NCBI GenBank assembly: GCA_009741485.1
Contig: CM019217.1
Location: 32,883,165-32,947,164, forward strand
DNA length: 64,000 bases
Reading direction: 5' to 3'
Source of the DNA: Malurus cyaneus samueli
Taxonomy: Eukaryota; Chordata; Aves; Passeriformes; Maluridae
Shown here: piece after piece, positions 15,065 through 26,897 of the stretch
Numbering within the stretch: the stretch's first letter is position 1
Layout: the number at the start of each line of letters is the position of its first letter
Notes under the pieces: generated by a model
Database searches by the model: none
The model's input: only the letters and a program-made list of their open reading frames with translations
Told to the model about the DNA's origin: nothing
Program-made: the position numbers and the translations under genes

Positions 15065-15735
15065 CTACCTCGATCTCCTATCCTTTTTTGATTTGTCAGT
15101 ACATTTGTCCATTGTTTTCTCATTGTCTCCTCTGCACTTGGGGCAATACCATTTCCCCTTTGGTTTGTACGTGAGTCCAACACAGGAAAAGTGGAACCAC
15201 TCGATAGGGCACTGTTCATTGTCACATCCTATCATTTCGCCGTAAGACACTTGGTTACATAAGCAGTAAGTTGGTTCATTGGGATCAATTGCAAATTCTA
15301 CAGGTGAAACCTCTCTCTCCTGTTTGGCTTTGGAGCGTTTTTTCTTCTTGGAAGATTTTGATCTTTTCTCTTTAGGTGGCTGATCATCGCAGTCATCAAT
15401 ACCATTTGCTATGTGGCACAGATCACGGCTTTCGCTGGTTCGCTGGCGACGAGGTCTGCGGGAGGATCTTTCTGGTTGGCAGGACTCCATCTTTGCCTTT
15501 TCTAGAGGCTTTTCGTTCTCAGACAGATCTTGAAAACACTGAGAGTGTGTTTCCATTTGACGGGCTCTATTCTCTACCAGTTCTAGCATTTGAGTAACTA
15601 TTTGAATTTTTTCATCTCCAAGTTCTTGACTGTTGATTAATGCACGCTGAAGATGTTGCTGCAAACGTTTCTTCTGAACAGGATCATTTTCAGACTTGTA
15701 TTTTTCATAGACATCATCTATCTCTTTTAAAGCTT
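15065..15735 (-). CDS. ING2: ING2 exon 2: inhibitor of growth 2, C-terminal four fifths with PHD finger
   Basis: This exon encodes residues 55-277 of ING2, a nuclear subunit of Sin3/HDAC1 complexes that reads trimethylated lysine 4 of histone H3 and supports p53-dependent growth arrest. The exon starts after a TTTTATAG acceptor; the split glutamate codon joins exon 1 in phase 1. The protein runs from [12 protein letters not shown] through the helical ING N-terminal region ([20 protein letters not shown]). A basic nuclear localisation region follows at about residues 176-192 ([15 protein letters not shown]). The C-terminal PHD finger, about 209-258, has an intact C4HC3 zinc set: CLC, CDNEQC, HFSC and CPKC. 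The lysine/arginine-rich tail KSKKDRRSR corresponds to the phosphoinositide-binding region known in ING2. The stop is TAG at 15067-15065. The near-identity to vertebrate ING2, rather than ING1, makes the name secure. Confidence 0.97.
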
Positions 15736-18700
15736 CTATAAAATAAAGACAAAAACAGGAATAATTACACAAGATGGAACATGTTCAAGAAAACACAGCA
15801 ATATATTTTTAACTGATGAGAAATAGCACAAATCTTAATTATAGTATACCCTAGTGGGTCAGATTTATTATATCATTCAAGTTGCATGTGGTCATGAAAT
15901 CAGTGTTTAAGGTCACAAGCTGTTGCAAGAAAAAGGTCTCTGTTCTAAGAAAGTGCAAGTTTATTTTAGCCACTAGAAAAAGGATAACACAAAAAAGGGA
16001 CACTGTAGTTGTTGAGGCATGGATAATCCAGATCCTCCTTCCATCTGAAACAGAAGGAATTTGTCTTAAAAGTCCTTACCACAATAATTCCAAAACCCTG
16101 CCCAACAAACCAAAGCAATAGCTCATTTTATAATGCAAACAATCCTGAAATTCATAGAACTGTCATAGATCATGATATATAACTCCAGAGTTAGTTTATC
16201 CAGATCCTCTGCCTTCCCCTTATTATTCATCTCAAGGTTTGGCATTACATTTTCAAGTAGACATAGTTATAAAAGGATTATGACAACTGAAGTTACATAA
16301 TAGCAAATTCACGATCAGAATGAAAATCAACTTACACCACTCAAAATGCGTCCCCTATTACCAAAACAAATTACAGCAAACTGTATTTTACATCAGGACT
16401 GAACTTTTCAGAATAGGTGACCTTCTCTTTAGTGCATCACAAGATATTTTTAAGCAACTAGTAAATGAGTGGCTCACAGTTTGACTTCCAAGCTTTCCCT
16501 CTTCCAAGTCACGCAAAATAACTGCATGAGTTGCTGTGAATCTTAAATTTAATTTAGTTCTAAGAAGCAAAGTGTAATGAACGCAAATAGGAGATCAACG
16601 AATGTTTTATAAATCAGTCTTAGTCTGTACTCTGCTGTTCTATATTGCTAGATTTCAAAATAATATTTTCCAAGCTAAAGGGTATACTAGTTCTATACAT
16701 AAAGGACAGGGAAACTCAAAATATGGAAGGAAATAATCAGAAAAACTGACGCACTGTGAAATCTGATGCACAGTGTTAGGTACAGTATTGGTTCACTCAG
16801 AACTTACAGATTTTATTTGAACAGGTAAGAGAGTTTATAAATGGTACTAAACTATTTACTTCTAAAGCACAAGTTATGCAGTGCAATCTACCTCTTACCT
16901 GCATTTAACAAATTTGTTTTTATTTTCATTTCATTATCTGCACTGTTGTGAAATGATTCAAGCTTATTATCTCAGCATCATTCCTAGTGATTTCTTTCGT
17001 GCTGACATCTTGGAATAGTAGCTTAAGCATGAACAGCTGCTTTTTACTATGAATTCTGAAACCTGTATGGCAACAGAAGCCAACTGCATTTTGTTCTGTT
17101 CTGGACTTTCACTAAGATAAAAGTCATTAGTCCACCTGTCCAATAACTCAATCTATATTTTCTCAGTATCATCATTCCAACTGCTAGTAAAACCATAAGC
17201 TTTGTTTCCCTGTACCTTCAGCTGCATCACTTGCCCGTTGCCCTGACAAGAGGGGAAATAAAATTAAAAAACCTTATTTCTCTGCTCCTGAAAAGCATGG
17301 AGTAAGGTACTCGGTATGCTGTTGAACAAGAAAGGCATAACCGGAGTCACACTACATATTGTACAGTCACACTATCTCCCACCCAGATCTTTTTCATTTT
17401 GGAGGCAGGGATGTAGGTACAGTTGTATAGATTTCCTATATTGGGAATGCCCTACCCAGAACCACTCACAAACAATAGCTGTTTGCTCTTTCATACCATG
17501 GCAGAGAACAACAACGTTCATCCTACATCGGTTATTACTTGGATGCAGTTTGTGAAGATATACCCACTAAAGAAAGCAAAGAAGTTTTGAACTGACAGAG
17601 ATGGAAGTTTAAAAAACTCCTTGTGAATCCCCAAAGATTAAACAAGGCACTCATACACCCTAACAAACAGCTCTGAAACCTCTGTTAAAAAAAAACACTA
17701 ACAAAAAACTCCAACCCAAACCAGGGCCAAGAGTTCATTACAGATAATCTGATTAAGTTTGGTGGAGCTATTGAAGGCTAAAACGATTTGTTTTCTAAGC
17801 ACAGGAGTGACTTTTTCCCTCCTCCACAGACTATCACTATCTTTTAAATTAGCTGAAATAATGTGGCATTGCTTTTACATTTCCAGATTTTGGTTTAAAA
17901 TATTTTTATCCCGGTTTTAGGGTTTTGAAGACATTTTGTTGTTGTTTTTTTAAAACAGTTGAAGGCTTTGGTTAAAGCTAGCAACAACCTTCTTCTATGG
18001 TCCGTTATTTTATTACTGGCTGGATGAACACGTAGAGGAGATACAGCCTAAATAAAATATTGAATCTACTAAAGGCTGAACAGGGCTGTTTAGTTACCAT
18101 GGATCAGGAGGTAAAAAGCCTCCTAAGCAGTCCAGCCTTGACTAGGCATGCAAAATGATGCGGCCAAGTCTATGCCCTTTAAACTTTAAAATCCCAGGAA
18201 ACTTACAAAAGCCTGTTCTTATGCATCTTCTCGGGTAATTAGAAAGACAATTGAAAACATCCCTTCACAACAGTTGTCTCCTGAGGTGGCCCTTCAACGT
18301 CCAAGAAAACTTGACGGTCCCCATGGTCCCCTGCTACCCACGCCGAAGGAGGGAGATGCGGCTCCACTGCCGACTGCACGGGATCGAATTCCTGTCTCAT
18401 GGCAGGGGCAGGCCAGCCGCTGCCGGGCTCCGATGTGCCCCGCAAACTCCGCGGGGTGCAAGGTCTTTAATCGGCATTGAACTCGCCTTCCAAAGGACCC
18501 GTGCTCTGGATGAGACTGGTTTATGGCAACTTCCCGTTCCAAAGCCCCCCTCCACGACCCAAGGAAACGCTACTGGCGCTTTATGCATCCCCGCCCCCAC
18601 CGTGCGGTCTACCGTGGGACGGCCGCCGAGATCCGCCGGGACACCGCCCCCCCGACCCCGCACGGCGGGAGGAGCTGCGGGAAGGCCGATTCCCACGCCC

Positions 18701-19014
18701 CCACCTCCAGCGGCACCGCCGCCGATTCGGGCGGCAGGGCTGCCCGGAGGGGCGGAACGGGGCGGGAACGGCCCCACACGGCGGAGCCGGGGCCTAGCGC
18801 CGGGCAGCGCGGCCCCGCTGGCCCCGGGGCGGGGCGGGCTCTCCCGGGACCGACCGGACGCCGGGAATTCGGCGCCCCCAGGCTCAGCCCGCGGGGCCCC
18901 GGCAGAATCCCACCCCGGCCCGGCTCCTCCGCGCCGGGCGCATGTGCGGCGGGTTGGAGGCCGTCCCCCTTCCCCTCCTCTCCCCGTCGCCCGGTGCCCC
19001 GCGGCGGCGCCCAC
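15736..19014 (-). other. ING2: ING2 intron 1
   Basis: A 3.28-kb intron with donor GTGGGC at 19014 and acceptor TATAG ending at 15736, supported by homology on both sides. I recognise no nested gene or clear repeat. The part near the donor (about 18560-19014) belongs to the CpG island, and the rest is AT-rich. Confidence 0.85.
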
Positions 19015-19176
19015 CTTGGCACTGCGTGTCCATCTCCCGCAGCAGCGAGGCGTTGCGCTGGATGTCCAGCGGCAGCGACTCCACGCACTCCAGTAGTCCT
19101 GCACGTAGAGCGAGAGCAGCCGGGCCCGCTCCCGCCCGGCGCCGCCGGCCCCGCCACGCTGTGGCCCCGCCAGCAT
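19015..19176 (-). CDS. ING2: ING2 exon 1 with an apparent one-base frameshift
   Basis: This exon encodes the first about 54 residues of ING2, the amino-terminal ING domain. Two ATG codons sit side by side (19179 and 19176); I chose 19176 because it gives MLAGPQ, close to the ING2 start, and because its -3 base is A. The frame reads on to RARLLSLYVQDY. After that the expected LECVESLPLDIQRN is found only in the next frame. The plus strand reads cactccagtagtcctg where homologous ING2 would need an extra g beside 19093/19094. With that base restored, the exon length and splice phase fit exactly: 54 codons plus one base, donor G|GTGGGC. A conserved protein on both sides of the break, in GC-rich DNA, points to a sequencing or assembly deletion. 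A true null allele is less likely. The exact start codon is uncertain. Confidence 0.85.
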
Positions 19177-19450
19177 CATCCCCCCACGCCAGCAGCACAT
19201 CCGCCGCCGCCGCCGTGCGCCCGCACCGGCAGGGGTCCTGCGACGGCCCCGCTCCTTCTCCTTCTCGTCGCCGCCGCCCTTTGCCGTCGGGCGGCCGCGC
19301 CGCGGGGGTCGGTGAGCGCTCGCCGGGCCGGCGGTCCGGCCACCCCTCCGCGGGCCCGCGAGTCGCGCGCCCCTTCCCGCGGTGCCGCCGAGCGAAACCC
19401 CCGCTCCGCGCCCCCGCCCCTGCCCGCCACGCGCATGCGCGAGGCCCTGC

Positions 19451-19460
19451 CCTTATAAGG
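19451..19460 (-). promoter_or_regulatory. ING2: TATA-like / CArG-type element of the ING2 promoter
   Basis: The palindrome CCTTATAAGG fits the SRF CArG-box consensus CC(A/T)6GG exactly and also contains a TATA-like core. It lies about 275 bases upstream of the chosen ATG. With an inverted CCAAT box some 60 bases further upstream (19521-19525), the spacing suits a transcription start near 19425. Which role it plays cannot be told from sequence. Confidence 0.5.
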
Positions 19461-19520
19461 CGCGGCCGGCGGCGCTGCCAAGAGTTCGCATTCTCCCGCC
19501 TTCCCCTGGCGCGCGCTCCC

Positions 19521-19525
19521 ATTGG
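19521..19525 (-). promoter_or_regulatory. ING2: CCAAT box of the ING2 promoter
   Basis: The plus strand reads cccattggccc, which is CCAAT on the minus strand in the direction of ING2. It sits inside the CpG island, about 65 bases upstream of the TATA/CArG element and flanked by GC boxes, which is the usual NF-Y arrangement. Confidence 0.5.
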
Positions 19526-19660
19526 CCCAACGCAGCGCGAGGGGCGGAAGCGCGCGGGGGGCGGAGCCTCTCTTAAAGGCGCCCGGCGCCGGCCCCGCTT
19601 CCGTGACCCGCGCGGGGATCCCCGCGGCGTGGGGGCTCATCCCGACCCAGGGGGTGACCG

Positions 19661-21260
19661 CCCAGGCTGTTCCTGCCCACAGGAAGATTTGTACCTGATT
19701 TATCTCTAAAGAAGGGCGACGATGATTCGTCATGAGCTATTACTTACGGAAGCTGATTGACATTTTGTCCTGAGAAATCATTCCAAGAGCATTTGAAATA
19801 AGGTGTCAAAGAACTTTAACCTTTTAAAACGCACTCGGCTATCAGCAAATCTCCAAAATTTGAAAGAGTATCCTGTCTGTCCCATGCCCATTGCAGGATT
19901 TGTATCAAATGTTGGCCACAACAACTGCAGTTGGAAACAAAAGTTAAAATATACGTTATAATTTTTTTCCTACTGGAAGAATTATTTAAAGCAAAGAGAA
20001 CTACTAAATGCCTAGATTTCATTTCCACTTCTCTTTCAGACATTTTTCAGATCTTTACTAGCTGAATAATAATTGGTAAGCATCAGGAAAAGAAAATCAA
20101 TCTTGGTGAGTTTTGAAACACCTTGAAGAGACCTGTATATTTTGCACTATGTTTCATTAGTATTTTAGGCATCTGAACAAAATCCAGGGAAAATGCATCG
20201 TGTAAATGTTTAAAAAATAAAATCAGAGATGATTGAATTCAAGGATAAAATAGAAAAGAAGAAATAAATTTAAGTCCCCAGACCTCCTTCTGTCTTACAT
20301 TCCTACCTCTATTTAAGTAGCCAGCACTAAAAGAGCACTCATCCTGTAAATAGCATTTCAGGATGGCATGATCTAGAGTAGTGGTTAAGGAGGAGAACAG
20401 GTTGCGCAGAGAAGCTGTATCATCTCCATTCCTGGATATTTTTTTGGCTTACCTGGATGAGGCCTGACACAATCTGATCTGGCTGTGAAGCTGGCTTTGC
20501 TTTGGTGGCTTCCAGAGGATCCCATCCAGACTCCATTTTTCCTGTGATTCTGTGTGGTCTGTGCCAGATAGCTCCATGGATAGTCCTACAGGAAAATTAA
20601 TGTCTCACATGATGTCAGTCTGCAAGTTTTATTTTCTTGAGACCCTAGTTCACAGAACTATTTAAACATTCCTAACTTGCAAATCACAGAGCTGCTAAGC
20701 GGGCATTCTACATGGCAGGGATTTTCATGTCTATGTCCAAGCTGTTGAGTAATTGTAACTGCAGTCAGTCAGCTTTGGCCAAGTCAGCAATGTGTTGGCA
20801 AGTGCATAAAAATGAATGAAAACAAAGTTGTAGGCAGTACTTTCAAAACATCTTTTATTACACTGATGTCACTCTGGACAAAAAAAAACAGGAAGTCTGT
20901 AATTCTGTGTGTTTATGTTCTTAAGAAGGCACCTTCATCTCAAAATGTGGAACATTCGTAAAGCCAGCTGCTTTTTCTTGTGTATTGTTACAGCTTGGGC
21001 TAATGAAGCCTCGGATCATTTCCCGTTACTTGTCTCATTTTTGCACAAAGATTTAGAAAGCAGCAATAACCTGGTTACCTTGGCTTCCATCGGCAGTAGC
21101 TCACTGAAACTTCATTGTGTAGCATTCATTGCTGTCAGTTCTGAGTAACTTAAGAGGGGTTGTGTTTCTGCTTATAGTAAGTTTGAATGGGTGTAACATT
21201 CTCTCATTTCATGAAGAAAAAAAGCTGATAAAGATGAGATTTCCCTACAGAGCAGAAAAG
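19661..21260. other. Intergenic region upstream of ING2
   Basis: AT-rich sequence with no recognised gene. It contains one CR1 3' fragment (20394-20555). It ends where the 7.6-kb duplicated block begins. Confidence 0.6.
20394..20555 (+). mobile_element. CR1 LINE fragment (3' end)
   Basis: The text resembles the CR1 3' end: gaacaggttgcgcagagaag at the left, then a line of the 'acaatctgatctggctgtgaa' type, ending in cctgtgattctgtg. It is diverged and 5'-truncated, as CR1 copies usually are. It is not coding. Confidence 0.5.
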
Positions 21261-22320
21261 AGCAAAAAAGTTCCTTCAAAATTAGCATGTTACTTAAAAC
21301 TAAATGTTAATTACCATTAAATAATAATTTAAACCAAACTTTTTTCTTCCTCACAAGGAACTGTGCATGCACTGTCAGTAAAGAAATAGCCAAGAAAACA
21401 ATTTTAGAATAACTCAAAACATTTGTTACAGGTGGTCTCTGTGCTAAAAGCTTACTCTTTGTCACTAGGGGGGTAGTGGTATTTAAGGTACAGCAGAGAA
21501 CAGCTAATGATTTCTGAATTTAAGTGTGTCTGCTGCTTTCAAACACTAAAATAAAGATTTAATTTTTCAGTAACCTTAAGAATGCAGCAATGGCATTGGA
21601 CCAGATTACCCTAGGAAAGAGAAGCCTTAGCTTGCTGCATGTTTGAAGCCTCAGGGGGAAGAAAAACAGAATAGCAGACTGAATTCTCTGCTTTGCTCGT
21701 GCCTCCAAATCACTAGGAGTAAGTACAGGAGAATTTTAATGTGTTGAACACAAATTTGCAGGTTGATAGATAGCTCTAAGACCAAAGTATGTCCCTTCTT
21801 TCACTGTCTGTATGTGAAAATAATCTGGAGATAGGAAGAGGCATGGTAGAGCAAAACATTGCTATTTCTAGAGATGGACAGGCAGAATGATCATACGTTT
21901 CCACCAAACTTCTCCATTAAGTGGAAAATTGTCAGCCTGAGGTTGACATACACAGGGATGTGATATTAGGGTGTATTGCATCAAACTTACCTTATTAGTT
22001 GTCCTCCAAGGGTAAGTAATACAGAGAGGTGACATGTCCAGTTTATTTAAATTTATTTCTATACTTCTAACCCCAGTGTTCATGAAGACTAGATCAGAAC
22101 AGTTTGTTTCTGTATAATTTGCCAGTAGTTTTTAGAAGTCCCGCTTTTTGTGAAAGATGGTTTCATTATATTACATATTTTCCTATGATAAAAGTATTTC
22201 CAGAGATTTAATACAAATTTTATTTTCCCCAATTGAAATTTTGCCTCTCATCTTTCATAATCCTGATTTTACATCCTCAAATCACAGATGATTCCTATCC
22301 TATTTTGCCTAATAATACAC

Positions 22321-22512
22321 AAGTTGGTTAGAGAGGTTTTGGTTTTGGGAGTTTTTTGGGGGTTTTGGGGAGCTTTTGGCATTTTTTTTTGTTTGTTTTT
22401 TGTGGGTGGTTTGGGGTTTTGTGATTTTTTGTTTGTTTTTGTTTAGTTGGTTTGGCTTGTGGTTTTTTTTGGTTGATTTTGTTTGGTTGAGGTTTTTTTG
22501 TTTGTTTGATTT
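22321..22512. repeat. T/G-rich low-complexity tract in copy A
   Basis: A run built almost only of T and G on the plus strand, starting with ggttttggttttggg and containing several G-runs that could form a quadruplex. Copy B (about 31399-31502) keeps the first half but has about 90 bases less, with different T/A-rich text in place of the second half. This is the largest difference between the two copies and suits replication slippage or read error. Confidence 0.85.
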
Positions 22513-23076
22513 TTGCTTTCCATTGATCAACCAAAAGTGCTTCAGGCTGTGGAGAAAGAAAAGCAGTATTATTGATGAGGATAAGTCCATTGGGGCTGTA
22601 ATTGTGAAAGTCCTACTTAGCATTTAATAGAAATGCTCAAAGGATGATAATAGGCTGCTTCTTTTAAGTAAAAGAACTGATTTTTTATTTTATATATTTC
22701 TAGTCGAAAATACATCTCTGGCTTCCATGGGATGAAAAGGATGAATTATCTGAATTACCACAAAAAATAAATATAAATTAAAAAAGAATGAGTAGAAGCC
22801 AGATGGGCTTTTTAAAGGATCCGCTGAAGGAAGTTATAGGCCAACATAGCTGAGTCTTGTGCAGGAGATATTCTGGGCAGAGGGCTATCCTTGCCTGAGC
22901 TACAGAGGTAATAGTGTATTTGACCAGGTAAGCTATTCTCAAAAGCTTCTCTAAGATCAAGTCATCCAAAAAAGATAATTCCCTGTAATGCCAGACATTA
23001 TTGCTTTTGGTTTTCCTTAAATATTTGGCCAGATTCATCTGATGGAATCCAAATCATATGAACACACATTAAACTA

Positions 23077-23910
23077 TGTCTGGTTTGAAGAAAGTGTTTG
23101 CCAATGAAGGCAGGGACCTCCCTTGGAGTGGTGGATATGACCACCCCCCCTTACCTCTGAATAATTATAGTTTTGATAATCATGGGCTTTCAGGCAAGAA
23201 TATGGGTAAAAGGGAATAACAGTTTTTATTAATATGTATAACAAGGTGAAACAAGTAACACAACGATAGCAACAACCAACCCAGCCACAAACCCAATGAC
23301 AGCCTCATACAGAGACACACCCTCCCCTTTGGTGCAGTTACAGTCCCGGTCGGCAGGGGCGCTGTTGGTGGGTTGGGTGGGTGCGATGATTCCCCGTGCT
23401 GCAGGGGCGCTGTGGTGCGGGTCCCGGCTGGCTCAGATCTCCCAGTGGCCAATGGTGGACACAAAACCGGCAGAGATGGATGGAGAAAAAGTTCTGCAAA
23501 CTCACAGTGGAAAACACAATCTCGTGCTCCTCGGACAGCAAGAAGCCCCAGAACGGGCAGATGAGCAAAGAGCAGAATCCTGCAGTTGCAGATGGGATTC
23601 AACAGAAGTCGACCACTGCAGCTGGAATCACAGGGGTTCCCGGCAAGGCACAGGGGGGCAGAAGACCACAGCAGCAAACAGGAACCAATGACCGGAGATG
23701 CTGGGCCTGCAGCAGCAGCAGATGAGCTCCCCCCACCACAGCAGCAGGTTCACCGTCCTCCCCAGGCCAAGCAGGGCAGGAAGTGAAGCTACCCCCACCA
23801 CCCCCCACCCCACACACTCACCGCCCTCCCCGAGCCCAAAACTCCCGCGAGAACTTCCCTCTCTCCAAGAAGAGGGAAAAAAACCCCCATACCTACAGGA
23901 GATGTATGCT
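23077..23910 (-). mobile_element. LTR-like element, minus orientation (copy A)
   Basis: A GC-rich, about 0.8-kb segment that reads like a solo endogenous-retrovirus LTR on the minus strand. It has an AATAAA signal (plus strand 23230-23225) about 150 bases before a terminal ...CA end at 23077. The stretch after the signal resembles what I remember of passerine ERVL LTRs. The other boundary is not clear and I see no target-site duplication. No viral gene is present. The weak open frames across it are broken differently in the two copies. Confidence 0.5.
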
Positions 23911-25974
23911 TTTTTCTCATCCACATCTACTCAAAAACTGGAGAGATCCCTGTTTTCTGCCAATATGCTATAAAAGAAAATCTCTTCATGAACCCAACAG
24001 AGAAATCAATGAACTTGTACTAACACAGGGAAGAGGGCACACACAATACCCTGCTCAAATATTTTCTTTAAGAAGATAGCTTCCATTTATTTCACCATAA
24101 GCAACTGAAAAATGGAGTAAAAAGTGCAGACTAAGCTTACTCTGTACTTTGTTTTGTAATAACTATTTATCTGGTTTTTACAGTTCTTCCCATTCAGTTT
24201 CCATACTCAAATGCCATGGCTATACCCTACCCGAAGTGTTTTGGTAAGTTGGTAGGCGCATGCAGGACTTGTTAAGAAATTCACTTATATATGACTTCAC
24301 TGCTTTCATCAAAGCATACTGACACATTTACACTTTATTTTGAGTAGAACCACACTGCTCCTTTTTGAGGCTATCAGCTCTGTTTGGAATACCCTCTGGA
24401 AGTCAGCATGAGCTGGACAACACCAGCTTCTCACAGGTGCTATGGAGCATGCTTGGCTGGTATAGGGCTGCAGCTCCTTGCAGGAGGAAGACACTGCTGA
24501 CGAGCTGAGGGGCAGCATCTGGCCACTTCGATGGTAACACCACATGGATCATTTCCTGTCATTGAAAACAGGGATCTGTCCACTTGTGTCTGAAGTAACA
24601 CTTCCTTGTCTTTCTTTCCAGGAAACTGCTTTCAGACAGTAACTCTTCTTTCTCACCTACTGTTACAAAGGAGAAATGATCCATGTATTTGGTTTCCAGT
24701 TCTAGAACCAGTCACCATGTGAAAAACCTCAGGAAGTATGCAGATGATGTTTAGGGAAGCCAAGTTAGACACGGTGACAAGATAATCTTTAATGCAAATG
24801 TAGCAACCTTCTTTCTTGGCTTACCTCAGCCCTCTGATCTTTTCATTCTAATAAATGGAAGAATCTACCCAAATTTAAGGGAAAAGGATGAAAACCCTTT
24901 TGCCCGCAATAAAGAAAAGATTTTTTGTGTGTTCTTACTGAGCTGCACACTGACGTGGATGCTGCATTTCTGTGATTATGGTGCTCAGCATAAGTCATGT
25001 GAAAAACACATTCTTTCTTCTTCCTTTTGTGAGGAACAAACATACACAAGTGCACCTTTGTAATCAAGATTATGAAATGAGGGCAGGCAGTGCACCTGCA
25101 GGAAGTTTCAGTAGGTGATGGTTTAAGACATTCATAATACTCTTCCTTATGCAGATGTTAATTTTTCTTTCCAGCTCAAGACATAAAGGTGGGAGTCACC
25201 CAGCTAAAAATGTCGAATGAGAGAGAATATTAGTATAAATAGGTCTTACTCTAAAAATGTCTCCATTGACTCTAATGAAAGCCCAGGTCTCTTGTCACAG
25301 ATGTCAGTGAAATGAATTCCACTCTGTATGCAAAAATGGGGTAATTACATGTCTGTGATTACCATTTATGAATTTCAGAGTTCCCCTGAAAACTTGGACA
25401 GAGTTTTGGCATGTGTCATTAAAACTCTGCAACAAACAGGAAGAAGCCTCATTTAATTTCCCTCCTAGTGCAGATTCGTTTTTTGTTCCTTAGAATCTGC
25501 TTATCCAAACCTAGTACAAATGATTAATTTCTAGTGCAACTGAAAAGTCACCATAAATACTACTACAGAGTAATTTCAAATCTTAAAAATAACCCAGTAG
25601 CACAAATCACCCACATTATGGGTTTCCTTGGGGTGCTGCTATGCAAACTTTTTTGTGCCATCATTTACTCCAAGTTGCCAAAAAATAGTATTATCCTTCA
25701 CTACTAGGATATTACAAATGTGCAGGGTTATTTTTTTCCCAAGAACTGACAGAGTTTACATTTGATTTATTATTCAGTTGTAATTGTGAGAAAAATTAAT
25801 GGTTAAACAAGATTAATAGATTCCTGCCTCTCAGACATCCTCTTCCCCAAAATAATGAAGAGAAATGTGGCATTTACTCCAGACTAAAGGAGTATTTAGG
25901 CTGGAAGGTTATTGTCAAAATACAAGCAGTGTCTGACTGAACATAGTTTGTCTCTTAGACTGTGGTTAAAATTT

Positions 25975-26330
25975 ACAGAATAATGAAATAGGTGAGGCTG
26001 GAAGGGACCACAGTGAGTATTTGGTCAAATTCCCTGCTCAGGCGGGTCCCTAGAGCACATTGCACAGGTTGTACCAGACAATTTTGAACCTCTCCAGAGA
26101 CTCCACTTCTGTGGGCAATCTGGTCCTGTGCTTCGCTACCTGCACAGTAAAAAGTTCTTCCTCGTATTCACATGGAACTTCCTATGTATCAATTTCTGCA
26201 TGTTGCCTGTTGTCCTTTCGCTTGGTACCACCTAGAAGAGCCTGGCTTCATCCTCTTGACATCCCTCCTTTGGATACTCATAGACATTGATAAGGTCTGT
26301 CCAGCTGTCTCTTCTCCAGGCTAAACATCA
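25975..26330 (-). mobile_element. CR1 LINE fragment, minus orientation (copy A)
   Basis: On the plus strand it begins acagaataatgaaat...gaggctggaagggaccac, the reverse of a CR1 3' end. It continues through the familiar 'gttcttcctcgtattcacatg' and 'cttctccaggctaaacatc' segments. It is diverged and 5'-truncated. The same insertion is present in copy B, so it predates the duplication. Confidence 0.75.
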
Positions 26331-26877
26331 GAGAATTTAGAAAATCCATTGGTTATATCCTCTTTCTTACTAGAGACAAAATATCTTTTGCCCAGTGTGA
26401 TTAATCTCTGATATTCATATTTAAAAGGAGTCCTTATGCAGCCTACTTGGGCCTAACAATTCATGTTACTTGACAAGCAGTGGCAATGAACACTTTAAAG
26501 GCCTGCAGCTCAGATGTTGGAACTGAACAGTGCTTTTTTTAGTTGCAAGAATGTTACTAGAGGAGGAAAACACGTGTGGTAACCACTGGAACTCCATCTT
26601 CCATTACCTTAGGAACAGGCAGTTGTGATCAGAAATTATCATGCACCATTTTCAGAACTATCCTGTAACATATTTGAAAGTGTTACCAGGTATCAACATA
26701 AAACCTGTTTTCCTAAATACTCATCTGTGAGTGAGTGTTAATTAATTGCAGACTTGAAATCGATACTTCCTGACAGCAGATTTAATGACAGCATTTTCTT
26801 AGAAATGCTTAACCCACCTAATGGCAGTACTTTTTCTGTGGCAATGGCAACAGAACCATCTAGAACCATCTAGAAGG

Positions 26878-26897
26878 CACACACACACACAAACACA
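26878..26897. repeat. Short (CA)n microsatellite (copy A)
   Basis: An interrupted CA repeat ending in acaaacacaag. The allele in copy B (about 35871-35891) is a few bases longer and its left flank lacks a doubled 'agaaccatct'. This is a typical length polymorphism between alleles. Confidence 0.8.

Larger units (their letters stand above)
18560..19660. promoter_or_regulatory. ING2: CpG island of ING2
   Basis: The sequence changes sharply from AT-rich to more than 70% GC by eye, with dense CpG. It covers exon 1, the start of the intron and the upstream promoter. Several GC boxes lie upstream of the gene, for example ggggcgg near 19540 and 19558. Many long open frames on both strands here only reflect the absence of AT-rich stop codons and are not genes. 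Confidence 0.9.

Noticed and set aside
18251..19733. Several long open frames on both strands around ING2 exon 1
   Set aside because: They lie in a CpG island where stops are rare. Only the exon 1 pieces show a known protein; the rest is proline/arginine/alanine-rich noise.
22309..22627. Lysine/asparagine- or phenylalanine-rich frames across 22309-22627
   Set aside because: Low-complexity tract; the frame is not kept in copy B.
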